A DNA stretch of 64,000 nt from Marinobacter mangrovi (GCF_016798325.1 NZ_JAERVO010000009.1:117238-181237); one strand, 5' to 3'; numbered from the stretch's first letter, positions 51,172-62,725 are shown. Notes: generated by a model not told the origin, from the letters alone. Made by a program: numbers and translations.

Positions 51172-52827
51172 ATGATTTCCGGCCAGACAGAGGCATCCCC
51201 CGGCCAACGACTGACAGTAACCATGGCCCAGGTGGATTGCCTGGTTGGCGACATCCCCGGAAACGCCGATAAGATTCTGGCGTCGGCCCGAAAGGCGGTG
51301 GACGAGCAGGGGGCTGATATCGTCGTTTTTCCGGAGCTGGCGCTGACCGGCTATCCACCGGAAGACCTGCTGCTGCGCCCCAGTCTCGATGGTCGCGTCG
51401 AAGAGGCGCTGGATCGACTGGCGGCCGAGAAATTACCCGCCGCCCTGGTGGTGGGCACGCCGGTGCGCCGTGCTGGCCTGCTTTACAATGCCGCGGTGGT
51501 CATTGAACAGGGCGAGCATCGGGCCGCTTACCTCAAGCAACAGCTGCCGAATTATCAGGTGTTTGATGAAAAGCGGTATTTTGCGGCCGGCACGGAGCCC
51601 TGTGTCACCCTGATTCAGGGGGTGCCTGTCGGAATCACCGTCTGTGAGGACATCTGGATGGATGGCCCCGTCGAGCAGGCGGCGGCAGCCGGTGCCAAGC
51701 TGATCCTCAACCTGAACGCTTCCCCTTATGACCTGGACAAACAGGCGCGCCGCAAGGCGTTGCTGGAGCGGCGCGCCCGGGAAAACGGCGTGTCCGTGGT
51801 GTACGTCAATCTGGTAGGCGGCCAGGATGAGCTGGTTTTTGATGGTGGCTCCATGGTCGTCGATCACTCCGGTGAGCTGGCCGTTGAGGTACCGCAGTTT
51901 GCCGAGGGCCTGTTTCCCGTCGAGTTCATCGTGGATCGACACTGCCAGCCTGTCTCGCAGGCACCGATTCCCGAGCCGTCGCTGGAGCAGAATGTCTACA
52001 ACGCCCTGGTGCTGGGTGTCCGCGATTACGTCAACAAGAACGGTTTTGCGTCCGTTGTGCTGGGGCTTTCCGGCGGTATTGATTCGGCGGTGACGCTGGC
52101 GGTTGCCGTCGATGCCCTGGGCCCGGAGCGGGTGCGGGCCGTGATGATGCCGTTCCGCTATACCTCCGGTATCAGCCTGGAGGATGCCGAGGCCGAAGCC
52201 ACTGCGCTGGGTGTGCAGTACGACGTCTTCTCCATCGAGCCGATGTACGATGCTTTCATGGCCGCGTTGGCGACGCCGTTCGAAGGCACGAAGCCGGATA
52301 CCACCGAGGAAAACCTCCAGGCCCGGTTGCGTGGTGTACTGCTGATGTCCCTGTCCAACAAGTTCCGCTCGCTGGTGCTGACCACTGGCAACAAGAGTGA
52401 AATGGCCGTGGGGTATTCCACCTTGTATGGCGATATGGCCGGCGGCTTTGATGTCCTCAAGGACGTGCCGAAAACGCTGGTGTACCGCATCGCCAATTAC
52501 CGCAACACGTTGGGCGCCGTTATCCCCGAGCGGGTGATCACCCGGCCGCCGTCAGCGGAACTGGCGCCAGACCAGAAAGACGAGGACAACCTGCCGGGCT
52601 ACGATACCCTCGACCAGATTCTGCACCAGTACATCGAGCGGGATATGAGCGCCGAGGCGATCATTGCCCAGGGCTATGAGCGCGCGGATGTGGAGCGGGT
52701 GGTCCGGTTGGTGGACATCAACGAGTACAAGCGGCGCCAGGCGCCCATCGGAGTGCGGATTACGGAGCGGGGCTTCGGGAAGGACCGGCGCTATCCCATC
52801 ACCAACGGGTGGAAGCTGGGCAAATAG
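51172..52827 (+). CDS. nadE: Glutamine-dependent NAD+ synthetase
   Basis: NadE amidates NaAD to NAD+. The 551-residue form has an N-terminal nitrilase-type glutaminase (about 1-260; Glu in FPELALTGYP, catalytic Cys158 in CEDIW) and a C-terminal synthetase with the P-loop SGGIDS from Ser300, so it uses glutamine rather than ammonia. An AGGAGAAAGG site precedes the ATG. It lies between pilS and bamD. Confidence 0.96.
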   Translation: MISGQTEASPGQRLTVTMAQVDCLVGDIPGNADKILASARKAVDEQGADIVVFPELALTGYPPEDLLLRPSLDGRVEEALDRLAAEKLPAALVVGTPVRRAGLLYNAAVVIEQGEHRAAYLKQQLPNYQVFDEKRYFAAGTEPCVTLIQGVPVGITVCEDIWMDGPVEQAAAAGAKLILNLNASPYDLDKQARRKALLERRARENGVSVVYVNLVGGQDELVFDGGSMVVDHSGELAVEVPQFAEGLFPVEFIVDRHCQPVSQAPIPEPSLEQNVYNALVLGVRDYVNKNGFASVVLGLSGGIDSAVTLAVAVDALGPERVRAVMMPFRYTSGISLEDAEAEATALGVQYDVFSIEPMYDAFMAALATPFEGTKPDTTEENLQARLRGVLLMSLSNKFRSLVLTTGNKSEMAVGYSTLYGDMAGGFDVLKDVPKTLVYRIANYRNTLGAVIPERVITRPPSAELAPDQKDEDNLPGYDTLDQILHQYIERDMSAEAIIAQGYERADVERVVRLVDINEYKRRQAPIGVRITERGFGKDRRYPITNGWKLGK

Positions 52828-52852
52828 CGCCGGGGGGGGGCAGGGCGACGGG

Positions 52853-53683
52853 TTACTCGTCGCCCATCAGGCCAAAGGTGACGACACTGCTCAGCGAGCG
52901 ATCTTCTGTCTTGATGGTGCTGGGCTGATATTTCATGTTCTTGTCGAACGCATCGCTGTTGGGGTAGTTGATCGCCAGCAGGGCCGTCGCGTCGTCGGCC
53001 GCTTTCTTCAGGTCGAGGAAGCGGTAGGTGTCAATCAGGATCTTCAGGGAATCCTCGACCGCCGGCGTGTTGGGGAAATTCTCCAGAACGTAGCGGGCCC
53101 GGTTGTTGGCCGCAATGTAGGCCTGGCGCTTGATGTAGTAGCGCGCGGCGTGCAGTTCCAGTTTGGCCAGGCGGTTGCGGATCGCCACCATGCGCTGGCG
53201 GGCGTCGGCGGCATAGTCGCTGTTGGGGTAGCGGCTCAGCAGTTCGGAGAAGTCACGGAAAGCCTGGCGTTGTTCCCCGGGATCTCGCTCGGAAATGTCG
53301 ATCGGGAAGAACTTGCCGGCGAGGCTGATATCCAGGTTGTAGGACGCCAGGCCACGCATATAGAGGGCGTAGTCTGCGTGTTCGCTCTGCGGGTTGAGCC
53401 GCAGGAACCGATCCGCGGCGGAGCGTGCACCTTCCAGGTCGAGATTCTGGTAGCGGGCGTAGATCAGGTCCAGTTGCGCCTGTTCGGCGTAGCGGCCGAA
53501 GGGGTAGTAGGTTTCCAGGGACTCGAGATTGCGTTCGGCCTCGTTGAAATTGCCCCCGTTCATGGCCGAGCGGGCCTGCTCGTAGTAGGTCTTTTCCGGC
53601 AGGACTTCTTCCGGTTTGGATGCACAGCCGGCGATCATCGCGAGGATGGCCGACAACAGCAGCAAGCGAACACCTGATCTCAT
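52853..53683 (-). CDS. bamD: Outer-membrane assembly lipoprotein BamD
   Basis: BamD is the essential TPR lipoprotein of the BAM complex. The 276-residue precursor has a lipobox IAGC with Cys20, followed by repeats of TPR type (YEQARSAMNGGNFNEAERNLE and later LNPQSEHADYALYMRG pattern). It is divergent from rluD, the order in Escherichia coli (yfiO/rluD/yfiH/clpB) and in Pseudomonas. Confidence 0.96.
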   Translation of the reverse strand: MRSGVRLLLLSAILAMIAGCASKPEEVLPEKTYYEQARSAMNGGNFNEAERNLESLETYYPFGRYAEQAQLDLIYARYQNLDLEGARSAADRFLRLNPQSEHADYALYMRGLASYNLDISLAGKFFPIDISERDPGEQRQAFRDFSELLSRYPNSDYAADARQRMVAIRNRLAKLELHAARYYIKRQAYIAANNRARYVLENFPNTPAVEDSLKILIDTYRFLDLKKAADDATALLAINYPNSDAFDKNMKYQPSTIKTEDRSLSSVVTFGLMGDE

Positions 53684-53782
53684 GCCTGATTCCCGTATAA
53701 TGAAAAGCGTTCGACATTGTAACGGCCCTATACCACCTTGTGCAGGGGCCTGACATGCTTTACAAAAAATTTAGGGGATTGA

Positions 53783-54754
53783 ATGTCCGCGGAAGACCGT
53801 ATAAGCGGTGAATTTGAAGTGCCGGCCGAGCTGAGTGACCGTCGCCTGGATCAGGCGGTGGCGGAATTGATGCCCGAGCATTCCCGGTCCCGTATCCAGG
53901 GCTGGATCAAAGCCGGCGACCTGACCGTCAATGGGCAGGCCCGCAAGCCGCGTGACAAGGTCATGCTGGGCGACGTCATCGCCGTCAATGCGGAGCCGGA
54001 AGTCCAGGTGACCTGGGAAGCGGAATCCATCGACCTGGACATCATCTACGAAGACGAGCATATCCTCGTGATCAACAAACCGGCCGGACTGGTGGTCCAT
54101 CCCGCCGCGGGTCACGCTGCCGGCACGCTCGTCAACGCGCTCCTGCACCATGCGCCGGAAGTCGACAAGCTGCCCCGGGCCGGCATTGTCCATCGGCTGG
54201 ACAAGGACACCAGTGGCCTGATGGTGGTTGCCCGCAGCTTGATTGCCCACACTTCGCTGGTGGATCAGCTGCAGACTCGCACCATGGGACGGGAATACGA
54301 TGCCGTCATGGTGGGCACGATTACCGGCGGCGGTGCGGTGGATGCCCCCATCGGCCGGCACCCCACCCAGCGCAAGAAGATGGCGGTCGTCTCCGACGGC
54401 AAACCGGCGGTGACCCATTACCGGCTCGTCGAGCGATTCCCCGCCCACACACACGTGCGCTGCAAGCTGGAAAGCGGGCGGACGCACCAGATCCGGGTGC
54501 ACATGGCTCATATCCGTCACGCCCTGGTCGGCGATCCGGTCTACGGCGGTCGGATGCAATTGCCGAAGGGTTGTACGCCGGAACTCAAGGAGGTGCTGCG
54601 CCTGTTCCAGCGTCAGGCGCTGCATGCCCGAAAGCTGACCCTGGTCCATCCCGCCACGGATGAGGAAATGAGCTGGGAAGCGCCGTTGCCCGCCGACATG
54701 GCTGAGCTTCTGGACGCCTTGCGCGCCCACGCCAACGCGCAGGAGCAACGATGA
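53783..54754 (+). CDS. rluD: 23S rRNA pseudouridine(1911/1915/1917) synthase RluD
   Basis: RluD modifies helix 69 of 23S rRNA and is needed for normal subunit assembly. The 323 residues comprise an S4 domain at the N-terminus and the RluA catalytic fold with HRLDKDTSG; catalytic Asp140. An AGGGG site precedes ATG 53783. The final 4 bases overlap pgeF. Confidence 0.97.
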   Translation: MSAEDRISGEFEVPAELSDRRLDQAVAELMPEHSRSRIQGWIKAGDLTVNGQARKPRDKVMLGDVIAVNAEPEVQVTWEAESIDLDIIYEDEHILVINKPAGLVVHPAAGHAAGTLVNALLHHAPEVDKLPRAGIVHRLDKDTSGLMVVARSLIAHTSLVDQLQTRTMGREYDAVMVGTITGGGAVDAPIGRHPTQRKKMAVVSDGKPAVTHYRLVERFPAHTHVRCKLESGRTHQIRVHMAHIRHALVGDPVYGGRMQLPKGCTPELKEVLRLFQRQALHARKLTLVHPATDEEMSWEAPLPADMAELLDALRAHANAQEQR

Positions 54755-55494
54755 CAGTGCCGCTGATCGTGCCGGCGTGGCCGTTACCGGACAATGTCCG
54801 GGCGGCGGTGACGACACGCGTCGGCGGTATCAGCGAGCCGCCTTATGACACCTTGAACCTGGGCGATCACGTTGGTGACGCTGCTGCGGCGGTCACCGCC
54901 AACCGATCCCGGGTGGCGGATTATCTGGGGCTCCGACCGGAGTCGATCGGCTGGGTTCGGCAGGTCCATGGCACGGACGTGGCAGCCTTGCCTGGTGAGG
55001 CAGGTGGCGAAGCCGACGCCTCCTGGACGCGCGACCCAGGCGTGGCCAGTGCCATTTTGACGGCGGACTGCCTGCCGGTCCTGTTCTGCGCCGACGACGG
55101 CTCTCAGGTCGCGGCGGCTCATGCCGGTTGGCGTGGCCTGGCCTCGGGTGTGCTGGAGACGACGCTGTCCACGTTCCGGAGCGTCGATGAAGTGAGTGTC
55201 TGGCTTGGCCCGGCCATCGGTCCGGATGCTTTTGAAGTGGGTGGCGAGGTTTTTCAGGCTTTCGTGGAGCACGATGCCAACGCGGCGTCTGCCTTTCGCA
55301 ACTCTCCCGATCGGCCCGGTCATTACCTCGCCGATCTCTACACGCTGGCTCGCCTCCGGCTGTGTCAGGCCGGCATCCAGGCTGCACGAATCCATGGCGG
55401 CGGCTTCTGCACGTTCCGTGATCGTGAACGCTTTTACTCCTACCGGCGCGATGGCCAGACCGGTCGAATGGCCAGCTTGATCTGGCGTGTATGA
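54751..55494 (+). CDS. pgeF: Peptidoglycan editing factor PgeF (YfiH, laccase-like)
   Basis: PgeF hydrolyses stray muropeptides containing L-Ser, keeping peptidoglycan composition correct. The 247-residue multicopper-like fold contains TADCLPVLFC, HAGWRGL and the C-terminal FYSYRRDG. Zinc/copper ligands Cys and His are present. ATGA overlap with rluD implies coupling. A large DUF152/laccase family member rather than a true laccase. Confidence 0.95.
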   Translation: MTVPLIVPAWPLPDNVRAAVTTRVGGISEPPYDTLNLGDHVGDAAAAVTANRSRVADYLGLRPESIGWVRQVHGTDVAALPGEAGGEADASWTRDPGVASAILTADCLPVLFCADDGSQVAAAHAGWRGLASGVLETTLSTFRSVDEVSVWLGPAIGPDAFEVGGEVFQAFVEHDANAASAFRNSPDRPGHYLADLYTLARLRLCQAGIQAARIHGGGFCTFRDRERFYSYRRDGQTGRMASLIWRV

Positions 55495-55565
55495 CGCCAG
55501 AGTGGTCAGGCACCTGCGGTAAATTTGATCCAGCGCAATCGTCTACTTGATTTCCCTCACGACCG

Positions 55566-55593
55566 CTTGAAGTCCCCTCCGACGCCCCTACAT
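55566..55593 (+). promoter_or_regulatory. Sigma-32 heat-shock promoter of clpB
   Basis: CTTGAA (55566-55571), 13 bases, CCCCTACAT (55585-55593): an almost ideal sigma-32 promoter. The expected start lies about 70 bases before clpB. Confidence 0.9.
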
Positions 55594-55671
55594 TTAAAAC
55601 AGATCACAACGCCAGAGACGGATTGAACGTCTCCCACAGCGGCGTTTTCTATCCGGAATCGAGGAAACAAC

Positions 55672-58254
55672 ATGCGAATCGACAAACTGACCAGTCGACT
55701 CCAGACCGCACTGGCCGAAGCGCAGTCCATTGCGGTGGGTAAGGACAACAACTTTATCGAGCCACTCCATCTGATGCAGGCATTGCTGGATCAGGACGGC
55801 AGTTCTATCAAACCCCTGCTGAAGCAGGTCGGGGCGGACCCGGCGCGCTTGCGCCAGTCCGTGGCCCGGGAAATCGAAAACCTGCCGGAGGTCAAAGGTT
55901 CGGCCGGCGACGTGGCCATGTCCAATGACCTGGGGCGCTTGTTCAACATTGCGGACAAACTGGCACAGCAGCGTAAGGATCAATTCATTTCCAGCGAGCT
56001 GGTCCTGCTGGCGGCGCTGGAAGATCGCGGCACGCTGGGTCGCGTCCTGCGCGAGCACAATGTGGATCGAAAGGCGCTGGAGCAGGCGATCGACGAAGTT
56101 CGCGGTGGCGAATCGGTGGACGACGCCTCGGCCGAGGAGAACCGTCAGGCCCTGTCCAAGTACACGATTGACCTGACCGAACGCGCGGCTGAAGGCAAGC
56201 TGGATCCGGTGATCGGCCGGGACGACGAAATCCGCCGCACCATCCAGGTCCTGCAGCGCCGGCGCAAGAATAATCCGGTGCTGATCGGTGAGCCCGGCGT
56301 GGGTAAAACGGCGATTGTCGAAGGTCTGGCTCAGCGGATCGTGAATGGCGAGGTGCCTGACGGTCTCAAGGATAAAAAGGTCCTGTCACTGGATATGGGC
56401 TCGCTGATTGCGGGCGCCAAGTTCCGCGGGGAGTTCGAGGAACGTCTCAAGGCGGTGCTCAATGAACTGTCCAAACAGGAAGGCCAGATCATCCTGTTTA
56501 TCGATGAGATCCACACGATGGTCGGAGCTGGCAAGGCCGAAGGCTCCATGGACGCGGGCAACATGCTCAAGCCGGCGTTGGCACGGGGCGAGCTGCACTG
56601 CGTGGGCGCCACGACTCTGGATGAGTACCGCGAAAACATCGAGAAGGATGCGGCCCTCGAACGTCGATTCCAGAAAGTGCTGGTGTCCGAGCCCTCCGAG
56701 GAAGACACCATCGCCATCCTGCGCGGCCTGAAAGAACGCTACGAAGTGCATCACGGCGTTGAGGTCACTGACGGCGCGATCATCGCGGCGGCCAAGCTGT
56801 CGCACCGGTACATCACCGATCGTCAGCTGCCGGATAAGGCGATTGACCTGGTCGATGAAGCGGCCAGCCAGATCCGCATGGAGATGGACTCCAAGCCGGA
56901 GGCGCTGGATCGTCTGGAGCGCCGGCTGATCCAGCTCAAGATTGAGCGCGAGGCCCTGAAGAAGGAAACCGATGCGGCATCCAAGAAGCGTCTTGAGGAA
57001 CTCAAGGATGTGATTGGCAACGTCGAGCGCGAGTATGCCGACCTCGAGGAAGTCTGGAATACGGAAAAAGCCGCTCTGCACGGCTCCCAGAAGATCAAGA
57101 GCCAGCTGGAACAGGCCCGGATTGATCTGGAAAACGCCCGTCGTGCTGGCGACCTGGGCAAGATGTCCGAGCTGCAATACGGCACGATTCCGGAACTCGA
57201 GCGTCAACTGGACATGGCCAGCCAGGCCGAAATGATGGAAATGAAGCTGCTGCGCAACCGGGTGACGGACGAAGAGATCGCCGAAGTCGTGTCCAAGTGG
57301 ACCGGGATTCCCGTGTCCAAGATGCTCGAGGGTGAGCGCGACAAGCTGATGCGCATGGAAGAGGCCCTGCACGAGCGGGTGATTGGGCAGGACGAAGCGG
57401 TCGAGGCCGTGGCCAATGCCGTGCGGCGGTCCCGTGCCGGGCTGTCCGATCCCAACCGGCCCAACGGCTCGTTCCTGTTCCTCGGGCCCACGGGCGTGGG
57501 CAAGACCGAGCTGTGCAAGTCGCTGGCCTCATTCCTGTTCGACACGGAAGAGGCGATGGTGCGGATCGACATGTCCGAGTTCATGGAGAAGCACTCCGTG
57601 GCGCGGTTAATCGGCGCGCCTCCCGGCTATGTGGGTTACGAGGAAGGGGGCTACCTGACCGAAGCGGTCCGTCGCCGGCCCTACTCTGTCCTGTTGCTCG
57701 ATGAGGTGGAAAAGGCGCACCCGGACGTGTTCAACATCCTGTTGCAGGTGCTGGAAGATGGGCGCCTGACCGACGGCCAGGGGCGCACGGTCGATTTCCG
57801 CAACACCGTGATCGTGATGACGTCGAACCTGGGGTCGGACCTGATCCAGACCATGGCCGGCAAGGACGATTACAACGCCATGAAAGACGCGGTGATGGAG
57901 GTGGTCGGCACCCATTTCCGCCCGGAATTCATCAACCGGGTTGATGAAGTGGTGGTGTTCCATCCGCTGGCGCGCAACCAGATCGAAGGGATCGCACGGA
58001 TTCAGATCGGGTCGCTGAGTCGTCGTTTGCGGGATCAGGACATGACGCTGGAGTTGTCCGATGCCGCGATGGATCGGATCAGCGAAGTGGGGTACGACCC
58101 GGTGTATGGCGCGCGTCCTTTGAAGCGGGCCATCCAGCGATTGATCGAAAACCCGTTGGCTCAGCGCCTGCTGAAGGGTGACTTTGCGCCGGGCGACACC
58201 ATTGTGGCGGACGTCGACGGCGATCAGTTGGGGTTTAGTCGTAAAGCCGCCTGA
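55672..58254 (+). CDS. clpB: ClpB protein disaggregase
   Basis: A Hsp100 AAA+ disaggregase that works with DnaK. The 860-residue protein has the N-domain, AAA-1 with Walker A GEPGVGKT (206-213), a coiled-coil middle domain (about 410-530) and AAA-2 with GPTGVGKT (605-612). It starts at the conserved [11 protein letters not shown] with a GAGGAAAC site. It lies after pgeF but has its own heat-shock promoter. Confidence 0.98.
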   Translation: MRIDKLTSRLQTALAEAQSIAVGKDNNFIEPLHLMQALLDQDGSSIKPLLKQVGADPARLRQSVAREIENLPEVKGSAGDVAMSNDLGRLFNIADKLAQQRKDQFISSELVLLAALEDRGTLGRVLREHNVDRKALEQAIDEVRGGESVDDASAEENRQALSKYTIDLTERAAEGKLDPVIGRDDEIRRTIQVLQRRRKNNPVLIGEPGVGKTAIVEGLAQRIVNGEVPDGLKDKKVLSLDMGSLIAGAKFRGEFEERLKAVLNELSKQEGQIILFIDEIHTMVGAGKAEGSMDAGNMLKPALARGELHCVGATTLDEYRENIEKDAALERRFQKVLVSEPSEEDTIAILRGLKERYEVHHGVEVTDGAIIAAAKLSHRYITDRQLPDKAIDLVDEAASQIRMEMDSKPEALDRLERRLIQLKIEREALKKETDAASKKRLEELKDVIGNVEREYADLEEVWNTEKAALHGSQKIKSQLEQARIDLENARRAGDLGKMSELQYGTIPELERQLDMASQAEMMEMKLLRNRVTDEEIAEVVSKWTGIPVSKMLEGERDKLMRMEEALHERVIGQDEAVEAVANAVRRSRAGLSDPNRPNGSFLFLGPTGVGKTELCKSLASFLFDTEEAMVRIDMSEFMEKHSVARLIGAPPGYVGYEEGGYLTEAVRRRPYSVLLLDEVEKAHPDVFNILLQVLEDGRLTDGQGRTVDFRNTVIVMTSNLGSDLIQTMAGKDDYNAMKDAVMEVVGTHFRPEFINRVDEVVVFHPLARNQIEGIARIQIGSLSRRLRDQDMTLELSDAAMDRISEVGYDPVYGARPLKRAIQRLIENPLAQRLLKGDFAPGDTIVADVDGDQLGFSRKAA

Positions 58255-58283
58255 TCAAGGAACGGTTATCCATTAACCTAACG

Positions 58284-58311
58284 AAAAAGGGGCCTCTTGA
58301 GGCCCCTTTTT
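58284..58311. terminator. Two-way terminator after clpB
   Basis: AGGGGCCTC/GAGGCCCCT stem with A5 before and T5 after; serves the convergent clpB and DUF4124 genes. An extra small GGTTA/TAACC repeat lies at 58264-58278. Confidence 0.9.
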
Positions 58312-58330
58312 ATTTTGAGACGACGATGGC

Positions 58331-58786
58331 TCAGTTCGTGCAATCTTCATCGATGATTTTCTGGAACTGCTCTTTCTTCTCCTGGATTTCTTCCGGAGAC
58401 AGGTAGCGCTGCTCGCCGTCTTCGCTGATCTTGATGCGGGCGTGGTTGCTGATGGTCTGCAGGTTCTTGGTGGCGATTTCGCAATTCTTCTGGCGTTGCT
58501 TGGCCTGAGCTTCTTCCTCTCGGCTCTCTTTGTCTTTCTTGGCCTGCTCGGCGCGGGATTTGTCGAGGGCGTCGACTTCCTGTTGGGGCGACATCCGTTT
58601 CTCGTCGGTGTCCGCTTTGGACGTGCCGGAGCGAACATTGACGGTCTCGCTCTGCTTGTTCATCGGTTTCTGGTCGCCGAAGTGAACGACGCCATTTTCA
58701 TCCTTCCACTTGTAGACGGAAGCGGCGGTTGCCGTAATAGAGCTGATGGCGAGTAAAAAGGTCAGAGCAATGCCAAGTGTTTTCAT
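58331..58786 (-). CDS. DUF4124 exported protein
   Basis: A 151-residue protein with a signal peptide (cleaved near residue 22, TATAA/SVYKW). The following YKWKDENGVVHFGDQKP is the DUF4124 signature. The middle is a Glu/Lys/Gln-rich helix (about 70-110) that could form a coiled coil, and the tail holds Cys residues. The ATG at 58786 fits the signal peptide; an open frame 19 codons upstream does not. Envelope location likely; function unknown. Confidence 0.85.
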   Translation of the reverse strand: MKTLGIALTFLLAISSITATAASVYKWKDENGVVHFGDQKPMNKQSETVNVRSGTSKADTDEKRMSPQQEVDALDKSRAEQAKKDKESREEEAQAKQRQKNCEIATKNLQTISNHARIKISEDGEQRYLSPEEIQEKKEQFQKIIDEDCTN

Positions 58787-58993
58787 GCAGATACAACCTG
58801 TTTCCCTGTTCAACCGGCAATCGGACATTGCCGGCGGATTCAACTGTCGTCACGCCGCCATTCTGCCATGGCTGGGCCTGTTCTGCTTAGGATTAGCCAA
58901 AAACTGTGCGATGGCCAGCATCGGGCTGTCGTAATTATGTAACCGCATTGGTCCCCAAAAGCCGCCGCGGCGCGCCTTCGCGAGGCTTCGCTA

Positions 58994-59021
58994 TTGACAG
59001 GACGTTTCCCGCTGTCACAAT
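58994..59021 (+). promoter_or_regulatory. Candidate promoter of ilvIHC
   Basis: TTGACA (58994-58999), a 16-base spacer, CACAAT (59016-59021). It is the best promoter in the 527-base gap between DUF4124 (minus strand) and ilvI; 58787-58990 shows nothing else clear. It would give a leader of about 285 bases. Confidence 0.55.
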
Positions 59022-59027
59022 TGGCGA

Positions 59028-59313
59028 TTGCCTGAAAACAGGGGTGAATACGGCAGGCAATCCCGAGCAGTATCCCCGTTGATTACCACGCTGAACCTTT
59101 CGCGCAGCCCGCGTGATGGGGCTGTATTCCGTGCAGCCCGACGAATGGCCGACCTCCGGCACCCTCAGGAGGCCCGGCTGGCCAGGAGAGACAACCTCTG
59201 CGTCCCTCAGTGTGGTGGAATGTCCGGTCCGGCTTTCACAAGAAGCAATGCACCGGAACCCCAGGCAACCGGCGACAGTCCGGTACATTCACTCTATAGA
59301 GAGGGTAGAGAAA
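59028..59313 (+). other. Long structured leader of ilvI
   Basis: Several inverted repeats lie here: GGGCTG/CAGCCC (59119-59124 and 59134-59139), CCTCC/GGAGG (59153-59157 and 59168-59172), and an almost perfect 9-bp pair TGCACCGGA/TCCGGTACA (59249-59257 and 59279-59287) ending 26 bases before the GTG. No branched-chain-rich leader peptide and no T-run were seen. The frame in phase with ilvI is open from 59113, but it is not family sequence. Confidence 0.45.
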
Positions 59314-61032
59314 GTGGAGTTATTGTCTGGCGCAGACATGCTGATCCGTTCCCTGCAGGATGAAGGGATCGAGTACATCTACGGTTATCCGGGTGGTGCA
59401 GCGCTGCATATCTATGACGCCCTGTTCAGGCAGGACAAGGTCAAACACATCCTGGTTCGCCATGAACAGGCCGCTGTTCACATGGCGGACGGTTACGCCC
59501 GGGCCAGTGGCAAGCCCGGTACCGTACTGGTGACGTCCGGTCCCGGTGCGACCAATACCATTACCGGCATTGCCACAGCCTTCATGGATTCCATTCCGAT
59601 GGTGGTTCTCTGTGGTCAGGTGGCTTCCACCCTGATCGGCGAGGATGCGTTCCAGGAAACGGACATGATCGGTGTATCCCGTCCCGTGGTGAAGCACAAC
59701 ATCAGTGTGCGTCATCCGTCGGAGATCCCCGAAGTTATCCGCAAGGCCTACTACATTGCGGCGACCGGCCGTCCGGGACCGGTGGTGGTCGATATCCCGA
59801 AGGATATGACCACGCCTAACGAGCGCTACGAGTACGAGTACCCCAAAAAGGTCAAACTGCGCTCCTACAATCCTGCGATTCGGGGCCATGCCGGCCAGAT
59901 CCGCAAGGCGGCGGAAATGCTGCTGGCGGCCAAGCGTCCCATCATCTATGCCGGTGGTGGCGTCGTTCTTGGCAAGGCCTCGGAGCAATTGACGGACCTG
60001 GCGCACATGCTGGGCCATCCGGTCACCAATACCCTGATGGGCATTGGCAGCTTCCCGGCCTCCGACAAGCAGTCACTGGGCTGGCTGGGGATGCACGGTT
60101 CCTATGAATCGAACATGGCCATGCACCACTCGGATCTGATCCTCGCGGTGGGTGCCCGTTTTGACGATCGGGTGACCAACGCCACCGAGAAGTTCTGCCC
60201 GGGCGCACGCATCATCCACATCGATATCGACCCGGCGTCCATTTCCAAGACGGTCGAAGCCGACGTGCCCATTGTCGGTCCGGTGGATTCGGTGCTCAAA
60301 GAGCTGATTGCCCTGGTCAAGGAAAGCAAGGCCAAGCCGGATAACGATGCACTCAAGGCCTGGTGGAAGCAGATCGACGAGTGGCGGGCGTTTCACGGTA
60401 TGCGCTACGAAAAGAGCGATACCTACATCAAGCCCCAGGAAGTGATCGAAGCGCTGCACCGGCTGACCAATGGCGACGCCTATGTGACGACCGACGTCGG
60501 CCAGCACCAGATGTTCACGGCCCAGTACTACAAGTTCAACAAGCCCAACCGCTGGATCAATTCCGGCGGCCTCGGCACCATGGGCTTCGGCCTGCCGGCG
60601 GCGATGGGTGTCAAGTTGAGCTACCCCGACGATGACGTCATTTGCGTCACCGGCGAGGGCAGTATCCAGATGAACATCCAGGAGCTGAGTACCTGTAAGC
60701 AGTACAACCTGCCGGTGAAAGTGGTCAACCTGAACAATCAGGCCCTGGGCATGGTCAAGCAGTGGCAGGACATGAACTACGAATCCCGTCACTCCCAGTC
60801 CTACATGGAATCCCTGCCGGATTTCATCAAGCTGGCCGAGGCCTATGGCCACGTGGGTATTCGCATCGACCGCAAGGAAGATCTTGAGCCCAAGCTCAAG
60901 GAAGCCTTCGCGATGAAGGACAAACTGGTCTTCATCGATATCTATGTTGATCCGCACGAGCACGTCTACCCGATGCAGGTGGCCCGTGGCTCGATGAAGG
61001 ACATGTGGCTCAGCAAAACGGAGAGGGTGTGA
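59314..61032 (+). CDS. ilvI: Acetolactate synthase large subunit
   Basis: Makes acetolactate or acetohydroxybutyrate in branched-chain amino-acid synthesis; ThDP, FAD and Mg dependent. The 572-residue protein starts with GTG ([10 protein letters not shown], normal for the family) after an AGAGGG-type site. Key segments: Glu in [19 protein letters not shown] and the ThDP motif that reads GEGSIQMN with NN following. Usually the first part is GDG. It is 3 bases before ilvH, so co-translated. Confidence 0.96.
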   Translation: MELLSGADMLIRSLQDEGIEYIYGYPGGAALHIYDALFRQDKVKHILVRHEQAAVHMADGYARASGKPGTVLVTSGPGATNTITGIATAFMDSIPMVVLCGQVASTLIGEDAFQETDMIGVSRPVVKHNISVRHPSEIPEVIRKAYYIAATGRPGPVVVDIPKDMTTPNERYEYEYPKKVKLRSYNPAIRGHAGQIRKAAEMLLAAKRPIIYAGGGVVLGKASEQLTDLAHMLGHPVTNTLMGIGSFPASDKQSLGWLGMHGSYESNMAMHHSDLILAVGARFDDRVTNATEKFCPGARIIHIDIDPASISKTVEADVPIVGPVDSVLKELIALVKESKAKPDNDALKAWWKQIDEWRAFHGMRYEKSDTYIKPQEVIEALHRLTNGDAYVTTDVGQHQMFTAQYYKFNKPNRWINSGGLGTMGFGLPAAMGVKLSYPDDDVICVTGEGSIQMNIQELSTCKQYNLPVKVVNLNNQALGMVKQWQDMNYESRHSQSYMESLPDFIKLAEAYGHVGIRIDRKEDLEPKLKEAFAMKDKLVFIDIYVDPHEHVYPMQVARGSMKDMWLSKTERV

Positions 61033-61035
61033 TCC

Positions 61036-61527
61036 ATGCGTCGAATCATTTCTGTTTTGCTTGAAAACGAGCCGGGTGCGCTGTCTCGCGTTGTCGGCCT
61101 GTTTTCCCAGCGCAACTACAACATCGAGACCCTGACGGTCGCGCCGACTGAGGATGAAACGCTTTCTCGACTGACGGTCACCACGACGGGGTCGGATCGG
61201 GTTATCGAGCAGATTACCAAGCAGCTGAACAAGCTGATCGAGGTGGTCAAGCTGGTGGACCTGACCGAGGGCTCGCACATCGAACGCGAACTGATGCTGA
61301 TCAAGCTCAAAGCGAGTGGATCGCAACGCGCGGAGATCAAGCGAACCGTCGATATTTTCCGGGGTCAGATCGTGGACGTGACCAGTACGGTCTATACCGT
61401 CCAGTTGGCCGGGGATAGTGACAAGCTCGATGCCTTTATCCAGGCGGTCGGCACCACCGGTGTTCTGGAGGTCGTACGTTCAGGCGTCTCGGGCATCGCC
61501 CGGGGTGAAAAAGTTCTCAGTATCTGA
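61036..61527 (+). CDS. ilvH: Acetolactate synthase small subunit
   Basis: A 163-residue regulatory subunit with an N-terminal ACT domain (RRIISVLLENEPGALSRV, LFSQRNYNIETL) that binds valine for feedback control, and a C-terminal domain also found in E. coli IlvH. Three bases after ilvI; 72 bases before ilvC. Confidence 0.97.
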   Translation: MRRIISVLLENEPGALSRVVGLFSQRNYNIETLTVAPTEDETLSRLTVTTTGSDRVIEQITKQLNKLIEVVKLVDLTEGSHIERELMLIKLKASGSQRAEIKRTVDIFRGQIVDVTSTVYTVQLAGDSDKLDAFIQAVGTTGVLEVVRSGVSGIARGEKVLSI

Positions 61528-61587
61528 TTCTCAGTAACTGATAGTCACCATTTAAAGACTCGCGACCGGATGCGGTCCGATAGGTAA

Positions 61588-62616
<1,029 letters not shown>

Positions 62617-62632
62617 GCGTTAGCTTTGTCGG

Positions 62633-62660
62633 AAAACGCGACCTTCGGGTCGCGTTTTTT
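62633..62660 (+). terminator. Terminator after ilvC
   Basis: CGCGACC, TTCG, GGTCGCG with T6 (62655-62660). Confidence 0.93.
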
Positions 62661-62719
62661 CGTTGTGGGCATCTTGCTTTGCATTTCTGTCACTTGACCG
62701 TACAGGGTGGTGGATCAGC

Positions 62720-62725
62720 TATAAT
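62720..62725 (+). promoter_or_regulatory. -10 element of pssA
   Basis: A perfect TATAAT lies 31 bases before pssA. A TTGACC upstream (62694-62699) is 20 bases away, longer than optimal, so the -35 assignment is uncertain. Confidence 0.6.

Noticed and set aside
59113..59313. 67-codon in-frame N-terminal extension of IlvI
   Set aside because: Not family sequence; the GTG start at 59314 gives the normal N-terminus and length with a ribosome site.
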